Positions 1 to 6,155 of a stretch of 7,053 bases of DNA are shown piece after piece. Each line of letters starts with the position of its first letter. Position 1 is the first letter of the stretch. The notes beneath the pieces were generated by a model. That model was not told the DNA's origin and did not search any database. It saw nothing but the letters and a program-made list of their open reading frames with translations. The translations under genes and the position numbers were made by a program. Origin of the DNA: CAZYYO01 sp964650965 (lineage in GTDB: Bacteria > Bacillota > Clostridia > Lachnospirales > Lachnospiraceae); assembly GCA_964650965.1 (NCBI GenBank), contig CAZYYO010000101.1, positions 1 through 7,053 on the forward strand, read 5' to 3'.

Positions 1-1800
1 AACATCTGTGTCATCGAGAAAAACATAAATAATGTCAGGATAGCTGGCAAGATTTTCCCTGGTTTTCATGTGTTCTGCTGTGGCACGGTCTGCTTCCTCA
101 CTTAAGTCACGACTTAAATAAGTTATATTAAATGATAAGTTGTACCGTAGTGCATACTCCTGAAAAATACAGGAAATATCTGGAGAGCAGTAAAGGGTAT
201 AGTGGATATGCCCGCAAAACATAATTTTGCTGCTGTTGCGCCCTAGTGTTTCCCATGCATCGCCTTCAAGGAAGGTAGCGGAGGAAATGTCTTGTAAAGA
301 GGCATTACCCCCAGAGTCCTCTGTAAGTTTTTGAGAGGCTTGTCTGGTATAAGCATTATGTTTATCACTAAGAGCAGGACTTAGGTCCAGCAGCTGTAAC
401 ACAAGAGCAAGTATGAGTATGATGTATAGTGCCTGCTTTGAACGAATCCAACGAACGCAAGCAATAAATACCAGGGTCATAATTGCAAAATATACAGGCC
501 AGATGAGTCTGCCGGTAGAGCGAAAAATACTAAGCATACGATATATTAAATCGCTGTAATGTATCTTATATAATATATGCTGGTTCCAGGTTGCAGTAGG
601 ACTTACTGCCAGGAAGATGAAAATAATCATTCCCAGAGCAACGGAAATAATGATACTTCGTTTCATGATAGGATCAGCAAAGTCATGGGAAGGTTTCTTG
701 CTGCCATTTGCAGCAGGATAGAAATGCAGTAATACAGTAGCAATGCATATCCCAAGGACAATAAGAACCAGACAAATCATTCCAAGGCCAAGGTAAGAAA
801 AACCTTCTTCCTGCCAGGGAGACATGGTATCCCAACCTTTTATAAAAGAAGAATAGTCCTGCTTGCTCCAATGATAGATACGCTGAACAATGGATAATTG
901 ATAATTACGGGGGTTGAAAAATTGTGTCAGATTAAAGGAAAGCGCTTCCAATCCTTCGGCAGAAGCACTAACGTCCCCGTAAAAAAGCCCTGATATCCAG
1001 CCGGCAAGACCTGTACAAGCAACAGGAAAAAAGATGCATGGTATGATGGAGAGAAGCTTGTGGTGTACAAGAAGTTCCTGAAGAAGAGCACACAACATAA
1101 TGCCCAATACCATCGGGGTTAGGTAAGGATTTATCAGGACAGAAACAACAGCAACTACGGTCCATCCTATAACATATTTCCAACGACGAAGTTGGTCACG
1201 GTAAAGCCATAGGCAGATTCCAGCAAGAATAAGAAAGTCCGCTGCCAAAGCGGTATGATAAAACATGCGCTTTAGTAATACAGGAGAAAGGGTGAAAAAA
1301 ATTGCACTTACTACATTTACAATAGGTAAGGATGAAAAGCGACGGGTAATGAGAGCCCCAAAACCGCCCATAAGTCCATAGCACATCAAACCGAAGATAC
1401 CAAAATATTGAAAGGTATCTGGTAGAATAGGAGAGAGCACCTTGAAAAAGATGGCAAATAAAGGGATGGAATCTGTATAGGAGATGGAAACGGCATGGGA
1501 ATATAAGCCTTCCACCAGTCCAATAGGAAACTGCCAGGGAGTTTGCCGATAAAAACACCAGCCCAGGTAATGCTGGGTAAGATCCCAAATTCCCTCCAAA
1601 TCATTAGAGTGAAGCAGCCAGGCATCATTGGTTACGTCAATAACATTGATACCATAAATGGCAATGAAAATGATGATGCCAAAAAGAACCCCTGCTAGGA
1701 ATGCATCCGCAGAGTGTAAGAGATAGTGTTCTTTGATAAATGCTCCAAGTGGTTTATTATGAAATTGTGGATTTTTTATTGACTTCACATGCTTTGACAT
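1..1800 (-). CDS. DUF6311 family polytopic membrane protein, putative GT-C-like glycosyltransferase (3' partial)
   Basis: An open frame of 600 codons with no stop runs from the ATG at 1798-1800 (complement) off the left edge, so the C-terminus is missing. A GAGG ribosome site (1807-1810) lies 6 nt before the ATG. After a short cytoplasmic N-terminus comes a first membrane helix at about residues 33-54, then a loop with TNDAW (57-61), DLTQHYLGW (73-81) and YRQTPW (84-89), then YTDSIPLFAIFFK (108-120). Further hydrophobic segments lie near 132-152, 161-176, 184-199, 208-242, 252-275, 335-360, 381-400 and 434-475. The motif FRSTGRLIWPVYF (426-438) and the mostly soluble tail from about 475 fit what I remember of DUF6311. 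These proteins have a GT-C-like layout, with acidic residues in the first outer loop, and are presumed to move lipid-linked sugars onto cell-surface glycans; the reaction is not established. It is divergent from an acyltransferase, which fits a surface-glycan locus. The family call is fairly sure, the activity is inference. Confidence 0.82.
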   Translation of the reverse strand, partial: MSKHVKSIKNPQFHNKPLGAFIKEHYLLHSADAFLAGVLFGIIIFIAIYGINVIDVTNDAWLLHSNDLEGIWDLTQHYLGWCFYRQTPWQFPIGLVEGLYSHAVSISYTDSIPLFAIFFKVLSPILPDTFQYFGIFGLMCYGLMGGFGALITRRFSSLPIVNVVSAIFFTLSPVLLKRMFYHTALAADFLILAGICLWLYRDQLRRWKYVIGWTVVAVVSVLINPYLTPMVLGIMLCALLQELLVHHKLLSIIPCIFFPVACTGLAGWISGLFYGDVSASAEGLEALSFNLTQFFNPRNYQLSIVQRIYHWSKQDYSSFIKGWDTMSPWQEEGFSYLGLGMICLVLIVLGICIATVLLHFYPAANGSKKPSHDFADPIMKRSIIISVALGMIIFIFLAVSPTATWNQHILYKIHYSDLIYRMLSIFRSTGRLIWPVYFAIMTLVFIACVRWIRSKQALYIILILALVLQLLDLSPALSDKHNAYTRQASQKLTEDSGGNASLQDISSATFLEGDAWETLGRNSSKIMFCGHIHYTLYCSPDISCIFQEYALRYNLSFNITYLSRDLSEEADRATAEHMKTRENLASYPDIIYVFLDDTDV

Positions 1801-1829
1801 GATGTACCTCATAAGCTTCTTAAGATATT

Positions 1830-1857
1830 CATCTTGCAATGATAACAAGATGCAATG
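1830..1857. promoter_or_regulatory. Dyad plus direct repeat in the divergent intergenic region, possible operator
   Basis: CATCTTG (1830-1836) and CAAGATG (1846-1852) form a perfect 7-bp inverted repeat around a 9-bp centre. The same stretch also holds a direct repeat, TGCAATG at 1835-1841 and again at 1851-1857, a 16-bp period. The element covers the predicted -35 of the plus-strand promoter and the predicted start region of the minus-strand promoter, so a bound protein could affect both genes. It could equally be a weak stem in the minus-strand leader or chance in AT-rich DNA. No regulator can be assigned. Confidence 0.3.
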
Positions 1858-1863
1858 TAAAAT
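1834..1863 (+). promoter_or_regulatory. Candidate promoter for the first acyltransferase gene
   Basis: TTGCAA (1834-1839) and TAAAAT (1858-1863) are separated by 18 nt, giving a predicted start near 1870 and a leader of about 60 nt before the ATG at 1932. The -10 sits directly beside the -10 of the opposite promoter (1865-1870), so polymerase could probably not occupy both at once. The match is moderate and the region is AT-rich, so this is tentative. Confidence 0.35.
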
Positions 1864-1864
1864 A

Positions 1865-1893
1865 AGCATAATGGATAGAGGAAATTAAGTCAA
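1865..1893 (-). promoter_or_regulatory. Sigma-A-type promoter for the DUF6311 gene
   Basis: Read on the minus strand, TTGACT (complement of 1888-1893) is followed after exactly 17 nt by TATGCT (complement of 1865-1870). This is a close match to the vegetative consensus with ideal spacing. It predicts a start near 1858 and a leader of about 57 nt before the ATG at 1800. No other candidate on this strand in the intergenic region is as good. Confidence 0.65.
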
Positions 1894-1931
1894 ACAGCAT
1901 TAAAAAAATAAAGGTATGGGGATAGATAAAC

Positions 1932-3041
1932 ATGAAGAAAAGAATAGAAAGTGTACAGGGAGTAAAGGGTATCGTGGCCTTTGGAATAGCATATATTTTT
2001 CATTATCAATTACTCTTTCAGAAAACACCCATAGCAATTCCAGTATTTACAGAACTATTTCAGATAATAGGTACAACTTATATTTATGCGTCAGACCTTT
2101 TTTTCGTCATTTCTGGATTTTTCCTATATAAAGCGTACGAACAGCGGCTAAGTAGGCGAGAGATTTCTTTTGGCAAATTTATGATACCGAAAATATGTAA
2201 AATATATCCATTGATGATTGTTACTGTGGTAATCAATTATGTGGTAGAGCTTATAGGAAAATATCAATTGGGACAGTATCCACTTCATGGCGATGGAGGG
2301 GCAGTAAGATATAGTGTTAGTAGTTTGGTGCTTAATATCCTAGGGCTTCAGACAGGCTGGATATCTAATGGAGACGAGCGGGCGGTAAATGGACCTAGTT
2401 GGTTTATTAGTATTATCTTAGTGTGCTATATACTTTACTATCTGATTACATATTTTATAAAAAACGAAAAAGTCAAAATATGTGTATACTGGGCAATGGC
2501 GATAGGTGGAATTGCAGTTTATCTAATAAAACTTCAACTTCCATTGCTATATGAAATTAATGGGAGGGGTTACTATGGTTTCTTTGTAGGTGTACTGATA
2601 AGTCATTATATTGGACAATGGAGCGACAAGGCCAAAAGAAGCATAAGTCTGGTGGTACTCATAGGGGTAATTGGAGCGGTATGTTATAATGTACCATTTG
2701 ATGCATCACATTTATGGTTAGAAATGCTTGTATTGTGGCCGGGTACAGTATATCTGGCGATGTTTGCACCAGTGATTCAACAAATATTGTCTGTAAAACC
2801 CTTGGTAAAGTTAGGAGATTTTGCCATGGCAATCTTTTTATGTAATATGCCAATTAATACGATAATGGAATATTGTAACAAGAGATTTCACTGGAACCTG
2901 GATTATGGAAATACAGGGATTTGGCTTTGTTATGTGGCAATTTCCCTTGTGATATCATGGGGAATGTATCGTATTTTTGAATTGTGGATTCCTATAATAC
3001 TAAGTAAAACACTGCAGAATAAAGGAATAGCAGTAGGGTAA
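1932..3041 (+). CDS. Acyltransferase-3 family membrane protein (copy 1)
   Basis: A 369-residue integral membrane protein of the acyltransferase-3 family, which transfers acyl groups (often acetyl) to sugars of surface glycans. The N-terminal helix has QGVKG (9-13) followed by the family histidine H24. Next are SDLFFVISGFFLY (54-66), a KICKIYP stretch (87-93), GPSWFIS (154-160), which corresponds to the family's PSWSL-like motif, and a final LGDFAMAIFLCNMP (294-307), where the histidine often seen near this position is replaced by N305. About ten hydrophobic helices alternate with short loops. Only a weak ribosome site, GGGG (1918-1921), lies 10 nt before the ATG; the start is supported because the N-terminus aligns residue for residue with copy 2 at 6156. 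Its coding DNA looks more AT-rich than copy 2. Three arginines of copy 2 in conserved motifs are lysines here (12, 87, 90), so activity may differ. The acyl donor and target are unknown. No terminator follows the stop. Confidence 0.88.
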   Translation: MKKRIESVQGVKGIVAFGIAYIFHYQLLFQKTPIAIPVFTELFQIIGTTYIYASDLFFVISGFFLYKAYEQRLSRREISFGKFMIPKICKIYPLMIVTVVINYVVELIGKYQLGQYPLHGDGGAVRYSVSSLVLNILGLQTGWISNGDERAVNGPSWFISIILVCYILYYLITYFIKNEKVKICVYWAMAIGGIAVYLIKLQLPLLYEINGRGYYGFFVGVLISHYIGQWSDKAKRSISLVVLIGVIGAVCYNVPFDASHLWLEMLVLWPGTVYLAMFAPVIQQILSVKPLVKLGDFAMAIFLCNMPINTIMEYCNKRFHWNLDYGNTGIWLCYVAISLVISWGMYRIFELWIPIILSKTLQNKGIAVG

Positions 3042-3120
3042 TGCGTAAAATAGTAAAAATGTATCTAAATTAACACATAAATGAAATGTTGAGTAAATAA
3101 ACGAATCTATACGCAATATA

Positions 3121-3149
3121 TTTACAATAATCACAACAATTAGTAAGAA
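3121..3149 (+). promoter_or_regulatory. Candidate promoter for the leader ORF and GPH transporter
   Basis: The gap at 3042-3230 is very AT-rich, and its best promoter match is TTTACA (3121-3126), a 17-nt spacer, then TAAGAA (3144-3149). This predicts a start near 3156, which would place the hairpin at 3169-3212 entirely in the 5' leader. The -10 is imperfect. TATAAC at 3161-3166 is an alternative -10 but has no convincing -35. The rest of the gap, 3042-3120, shows no gene and no GC-rich terminator. Confidence 0.35.
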
Positions 3150-3168
3150 ACAAATAAAAATATAACAT

Positions 3169-3212
3169 AAAATATCGCTATCATATGAAAGGAGAATATG
3201 AAGCGATATTTT
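3169..3212 (+). promoter_or_regulatory. Leader hairpin presenting a Shine-Dalgarno sequence in its loop
   Basis: AAAATATCGCT (3169-3179) pairs perfectly with AGCGATATTTT (3202-3212). After one bulged A (3180), TCATAT (3181-3186) pairs with ATATGA (3196-3201). That gives 17 base pairs with a single bulge and a 9-nt loop, GAAAGGAGA (3187-3195). The loop holds GAAAGGAG, eight bases complementary to the usual Clostridial 16S 3' tail. The ATG at 3198-3200 lies in the 3' arm. The structure could gate translation of the leader ORF and the transporter. A bidirectional terminator or attenuator is less likely, because the stem is AT-rich and most of the U tract is inside the stem. Confidence 0.6.
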
Positions 3213-3227
3213 TGCTTCATGTATTGA
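3198..3227 (+). CDS. Nine-codon leader ORF upstream of the transporter
   Basis: ATG at 3198 opens a short frame encoding MKRYFCFMY and ending with TGA at 3225-3227. GAAAGGAG (3187-3194) precedes it with only 3 nt between GGAG and ATG, shorter than the usual 5-9, so initiation may be inefficient. The frame is the same as the transporter's, and the stop lies one codon (AAA) before the transporter ATG at 3231, a geometry suited to termination and re-initiation. Four of the nine residues are aromatic (Y, F, F, Y), with one cysteine. There is no homologue to compare with, so it may be a real leader peptide or a chance short frame. Confidence 0.4.
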   Translation: MKRYFCFMY

Positions 3228-3230
3228 AAA

Positions 3231-4748
3231 ATGGGTGCATTACAAAAATTTAAAGATAGCTTAGACACCAGTAAAAGGGATGGTGTTCAGTACAGAAGAG
3301 CTGGATTGCCGGAGATGATTTGCAGTATGGCACATAATGGTGTAGGAATGACATTCTATATGCTGATTATGTATGCCAGTTACATAGGAAGTGCAGGGTA
3401 CGGAATTGCAACAGCCACTGTAGGTATCATTATTACAGCAACAAAGATGTTTGATGGATTGACAGATGCAATTGCAGCCGTAATCTTTGAGAAGATTCCA
3501 CCGACACATGGTAAGATTCGTCTCTTAATGACCATTGGTTGGATTGTGGAATCCCTGTCCGTATTGATGTTATATCATTGGGCAGTAGGTAAATTCAGTG
3601 GAGTTGCAGGTGTTGTCATCTTTACAACCATTTATGTTGTATATTATTTGGGATATACCCTTACAACCATAGCAGGAGGAACCAGTGCTACGATTCTCAC
3701 CAATGACCCGCTGCAGCGACCAATGATGGGATTTGTGGATTCCGCATTTTCCTATGCAACACCAGTGTTGTTGAACTTGTTTGTATCATTTGCAGTCCTG
3801 CCACGTTATGACAATCAGTGGAACGCACCAATGTTAAAAGAAACCTGTTATATTTTCGTTGCCATTTCTTTTGTGCTTCTTATGATGACCTTCTTTGGAG
3901 TTCGAAAGGTAGATGTAGAAGAGAACTTTAAGGCATTAAGTGGTGATGATCAGGAGAAGGTTACATTTAAGCAAATGTGGGAGGTTCTGATACATAATCG
4001 TCCGGTGCAGATGTATCTTGTGGCATTAGCTTCTGATAAATTCGCCCAGACAACTGCATCACAGACCGTGGTGAATACCATGCTTGCAGGAATTCTTATT
4101 GGAAGTTATAAAGCAACCTCTGTTATTGGTGGAGCAACAAGTACCATTGGCTTAATCTTTGCATTCCTTGGAGGATTATATGTAACTAAATATGGTGCTA
4201 AGAAATCTGTAACAGTATGGTCATGGGCAAGTGTATTTGTGTCTATAGTGTTAATAGGATATTGTATATTCTTGGGAAAAGACAATATGAGTCTCATTTC
4301 AGTGGCAGCAGTTCCGACGGCAATTTATGTTGGTTTGCAAATGGCACTTACAGCAACCAAAATGATTCTTGCTGCAACAACCTCTGCAATGAGAGGAGAC
4401 GTTGTAGATTATGAGTTAGAACGGTCTGGAAATTATCTTCCTGCAGTTGTAAATGGCGTATATTCTTTTATCAACAAATTAATAGGCTCTCTTGGAGCAG
4501 CAGTAGCAGCATTCTGTGTAGCAGGTATTGGCTATAAGACCATCATGCCACAGATGGGAGATAAGGTAACTGCACCATTATTTTACATGACATTGTTCCT
4601 TGCCTTTGGATTGCCGATTATTGGATGGCTGCTTAATGTTGTTGCTATGAAATTCTATGGTTTAGATAAAGAAAGAATGGTTGAGGTTCAAAAAAACATT
4701 GCCGAAAGAAAAGCAGCGGCAAAGGCGGCGCAAAAGGCAGACGAATAA
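3231..4748 (+). CDS. GPH-type (MFS superfamily) sugar:cation symporter
   Basis: A 505-residue protein with about 12 membrane helices, typical in length for the glycoside-pentoside-hexuronide:cation symporter family (MFS_2), which carries oligosaccharides or glycosides across the membrane with Na+ or H+. Family landmarks are KMFDGLTDAIAAVIFEKIP then THGKIR (72-97; D75 and D79 match the family's DxxxDP region, though the usual proline is alanine), the central loop 224-248 between the two halves, and RGDVVDYELERSGNYLPA then VNGVYSFINKLIGSLG (388-421; D390, D393 and K416). The C-terminus is a short Ala/Lys-rich helix (490-505). The ATG at 3231 has no ribosome site nearby; an in-frame TGA at 3225 rules out extension from the ATG at 3198, so translation may depend on the leader ORF. 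A strong terminator follows 43 nt after the stop. The AraC gene downstream may control it. The substrate cannot be read from the sequence and no glycosidase is adjacent. Confidence 0.85.
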   Translation: MGALQKFKDSLDTSKRDGVQYRRAGLPEMICSMAHNGVGMTFYMLIMYASYIGSAGYGIATATVGIIITATKMFDGLTDAIAAVIFEKIPPTHGKIRLLMTIGWIVESLSVLMLYHWAVGKFSGVAGVVIFTTIYVVYYLGYTLTTIAGGTSATILTNDPLQRPMMGFVDSAFSYATPVLLNLFVSFAVLPRYDNQWNAPMLKETCYIFVAISFVLLMMTFFGVRKVDVEENFKALSGDDQEKVTFKQMWEVLIHNRPVQMYLVALASDKFAQTTASQTVVNTMLAGILIGSYKATSVIGGATSTIGLIFAFLGGLYVTKYGAKKSVTVWSWASVFVSIVLIGYCIFLGKDNMSLISVAAVPTAIYVGLQMALTATKMILAATTSAMRGDVVDYELERSGNYLPAVVNGVYSFINKLIGSLGAAVAAFCVAGIGYKTIMPQMGDKVTAPLFYMTLFLAFGLPIIGWLLNVVAMKFYGLDKERMVEVQKNIAERKAAAKAAQKADE

Positions 4749-4791
4749 ATATAACAAAAATCGCAACACTTCGTGCTATAAAACCCTTGAG

Positions 4792-4822
4792 AAAGACTCC
4801 GGAAAATGTTCCGGAGTCTTTT
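4792..4822 (+). terminator. Strong intrinsic terminator after the transporter gene
   Basis: AAAGACTCCGGAA (4792-4804) pairs perfectly with TTCCGGAGTCTTT (4809-4821) around the tetraloop AATG, a 13-bp stem with a GC-rich middle. The 3' arm ends in a T run (4819-4822) and continues TATATAA. The matching A run in the 5' arm means it could also work on the opposite strand, although no minus-strand gene is seen to its right. It separates the transporter transcript from the regulator. Confidence 0.9.
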
Positions 4823-4847
4823 ATATAAGGGAAAAAGAAGGTATAAT
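4820..4847 (+). promoter_or_regulatory. Promoter for the AraC-family regulator
   Basis: A perfect TATAAT (4842-4847) lies 16 nt after TTTATA (4820-4825), which matches four of six -35 positions. The -35 begins inside the T tract of the preceding terminator, so terminator and promoter overlap. The predicted start is near 4854, giving a leader of about 37 nt to the GTG at 4891. Confidence 0.55.
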
Positions 4848-4874
4848 ATAAAGCTAAGAGAGAAGTGAGCAAAG

Positions 4875-4882
4875 TAAGGAGA
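4875..4882 (+). promoter_or_regulatory. Ribosome site that fixes the GTG start of the regulator
   Basis: TAAGGAGA (4875-4882) ends its GGAG 9 nt before the GTG at 4891. No ATG in frame lies between it and codon 27, so the GTG start is chosen. Confidence 0.75.
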
Positions 4883-4890
4883 AGCATAAA

Positions 4891-6105
4891 GTGAAGAAGG
4901 AACAACTTCTAGAAGCATTCTATGAATTAAAAAATAGTTGTTATCATATTTGGGACTGGCGCTTTGATATGTTAGGCAATCTGATATTTACAAATTGTCC
5001 ACAACCGGCTTTGTATCAGAAGTTTTTCTGGGAACAAGAGGCCAAGCTAACGATGATGGAACATGTCAGGCGGGAAAACACGCCGTATGTATACACGTGC
5101 GGATCTGTTCTCTCTTGGATTGTGGCATATGAGAAGGATGGCTCTGGCATCTATATAGAAGGACCATTTTATACAGCTTTCAATGATGTGAATGGTTATA
5201 GTCAGTTGATGGAGCCTTTCCATTTTACCAGGGAAGAGAGAGAAATTCTTGAAGTGTCATTAAGAAGTCTATCGGTGCTTACCTATTCCACCATGATGCA
5301 AATGACAACGATGCTTCATTATGCTATTTGCCAGGAAAGTCTGAAAAAATATCAGGTGCAGGTAATCCAAGCAAAGGGAATGGATAAATCCATGAGGTTA
5401 ATGGGGGAAGTAATGGTAGATCAATTCCAGAATAATACACCGGCAATCACCTTAGAAGATGAAGTCATGGAGCGTGTGAAAAATGGAGACCCCAGTGCAG
5501 TAGATATTTTAAAAAGAGCGGCAACCCTTAATACAGGGTTAAATGACAAGGATTCCAAAAGTCTTAGCTATTTTCAACAGCATATCCATGTGTTTCTTAC
5601 ACTAATATCCCGAGCTGCCATTGATGGAGGAATGTCTAGAAAAACGTCATTAACGTTATGTGCCGATTATAGGCGTAGGCTGAATCGATGCAATACCATG
5701 CATGATATGTCAAATGTTAGTTATAATGCAGTAGAAGAGTACGTGGATCACGTACAGGAGAGTCAGAAGAGAAGCTATTGCTCACCGCAAGTGAGATTGT
5801 GCTGCGAATACATGGATATGCACCCAGAGGAGAAAATCACCTTGTCATATCTGGCATCTAGAATTGGGTACTCCAAGTATCATCTATCCCATAAATTTAA
5901 TGAGGAATTAGGATGCTCTATTGCGGATTATATGCAGCAGTCCAAGATACGAAGAGCATGCTTTCTCCTTCGTACCACAGGGGCATCTCTTGCAGAGATA
6001 AGTGCTCAGCTTGGTTATGGAAGCAGCAGTTATTTTAGTAAGGTCTTTCGGGAGCATGAACATATGACACCGAGAGCCTATCGGAAGGCCCATGCAACCA
6101 TATAA
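4891..6105 (+). CDS. AraC-family transcriptional regulator with an unassigned N-terminal sensor region
   Basis: A 404-residue protein starting with GTG. The C-terminal 100 residues form a standard AraC double helix-turn-helix: LSYLASRIGYSKYHLSHKF (318-336) is the first, and LAEISAQLGYGSSSYFSKVF (367-386) then MTPRAYR (392-398) the second, with the linking helix around YMQQSKIRRACFLL (347-360). Residues 1-150 form a separate region with SWIVAYEKDGSGIYIEGPFY (75-94), which recalls ligand-sensing regions of Clostridial AraC proteins near sugar transporters, but I cannot name the domain. Residues 185-290 look helical and include ISRAAIDGGMSRKTSLTL (239-256), a stretch I recognise from other Lachnospiraceae AraC proteins. 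There is no membrane segment, so a cytoplasmic sensor is expected. It has its own promoter just past the transporter's terminator, and the second acyltransferase starts 50 nt after its stop, so those two are probably co-transcribed. Likely targets are the neighbouring transporter and possibly itself; this is inference from position. Confidence 0.9.
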   Translation: MKKEQLLEAFYELKNSCYHIWDWRFDMLGNLIFTNCPQPALYQKFFWEQEAKLTMMEHVRRENTPYVYTCGSVLSWIVAYEKDGSGIYIEGPFYTAFNDVNGYSQLMEPFHFTREEREILEVSLRSLSVLTYSTMMQMTTMLHYAICQESLKKYQVQVIQAKGMDKSMRLMGEVMVDQFQNNTPAITLEDEVMERVKNGDPSAVDILKRAATLNTGLNDKDSKSLSYFQQHIHVFLTLISRAAIDGGMSRKTSLTLCADYRRRLNRCNTMHDMSNVSYNAVEEYVDHVQESQKRSYCSPQVRLCCEYMDMHPEEKITLSYLASRIGYSKYHLSHKFNEELGCSIADYMQQSKIRRACFLLRTTGASLAEISAQLGYGSSSYFSKVFREHEHMTPRAYRKAHATI

Positions 6106-6155
6106 AATGTGGATAGGAGCAAAAAGTGTAAAGTATAATATTAGAGGAAGAAATC

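Noticed and set aside
1196..1628. Two overlapping minus-strand open frames of 130 and 80 codons within the left region.
   Set aside because: They lie in other frames of the continuous 600-codon DUF6311 frame and give low-complexity Phe/Ser/Leu-rich translations with no recognisable domain.
1916..2131. Plus-strand 71-codon frame starting 16 nt before the first acyltransferase.
   Set aside because: It overlaps the acyltransferase in another frame, has no properly spaced ribosome site, and the acyltransferase frame is confirmed by its paralogue.
3042..3115. TGCGTA (3042-3047) and TACGCA (3110-3115) as a terminator or operator after the first acyltransferase.
   Set aside because: The arms are only 6 bp and 62 bases apart, with no T run; not distinguishable from chance.
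3170..3183. Possible catabolite-response (cre) site around the CG at 3176-3177.
   Set aside because: Only the right half fits the TGNNANCGNTNNCA pattern; the left TG is AA, and the stretch is better explained by the hairpin arm.
3198..4748. Transporter read as one frame from the ATG at 3198 with an internal TGA at 3225, implying a pseudogene or stop readthrough.
   Set aside because: The sequence from the ATG at 3231 already gives a full-length GPH protein, and the nine upstream codons do not look like part of it. A coupled leader ORF is simpler.
4645..4918. Minus-strand frames crossing the end of the transporter gene and the terminator.
   Set aside because: They run through a strong terminator hairpin and the regulator's promoter and start; the translations are Phe/Leu-rich antisense shadows.
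6134..6139. Perfect TATAAT just before the second acyltransferase, as its promoter.
   Set aside because: The predicted start near 6146 falls inside the ribosome site (6143-6150), which would remove it from the mRNA, and the best -35, TGGATA (6110-6115), is weak. Kept only as an AT-rich coincidence.
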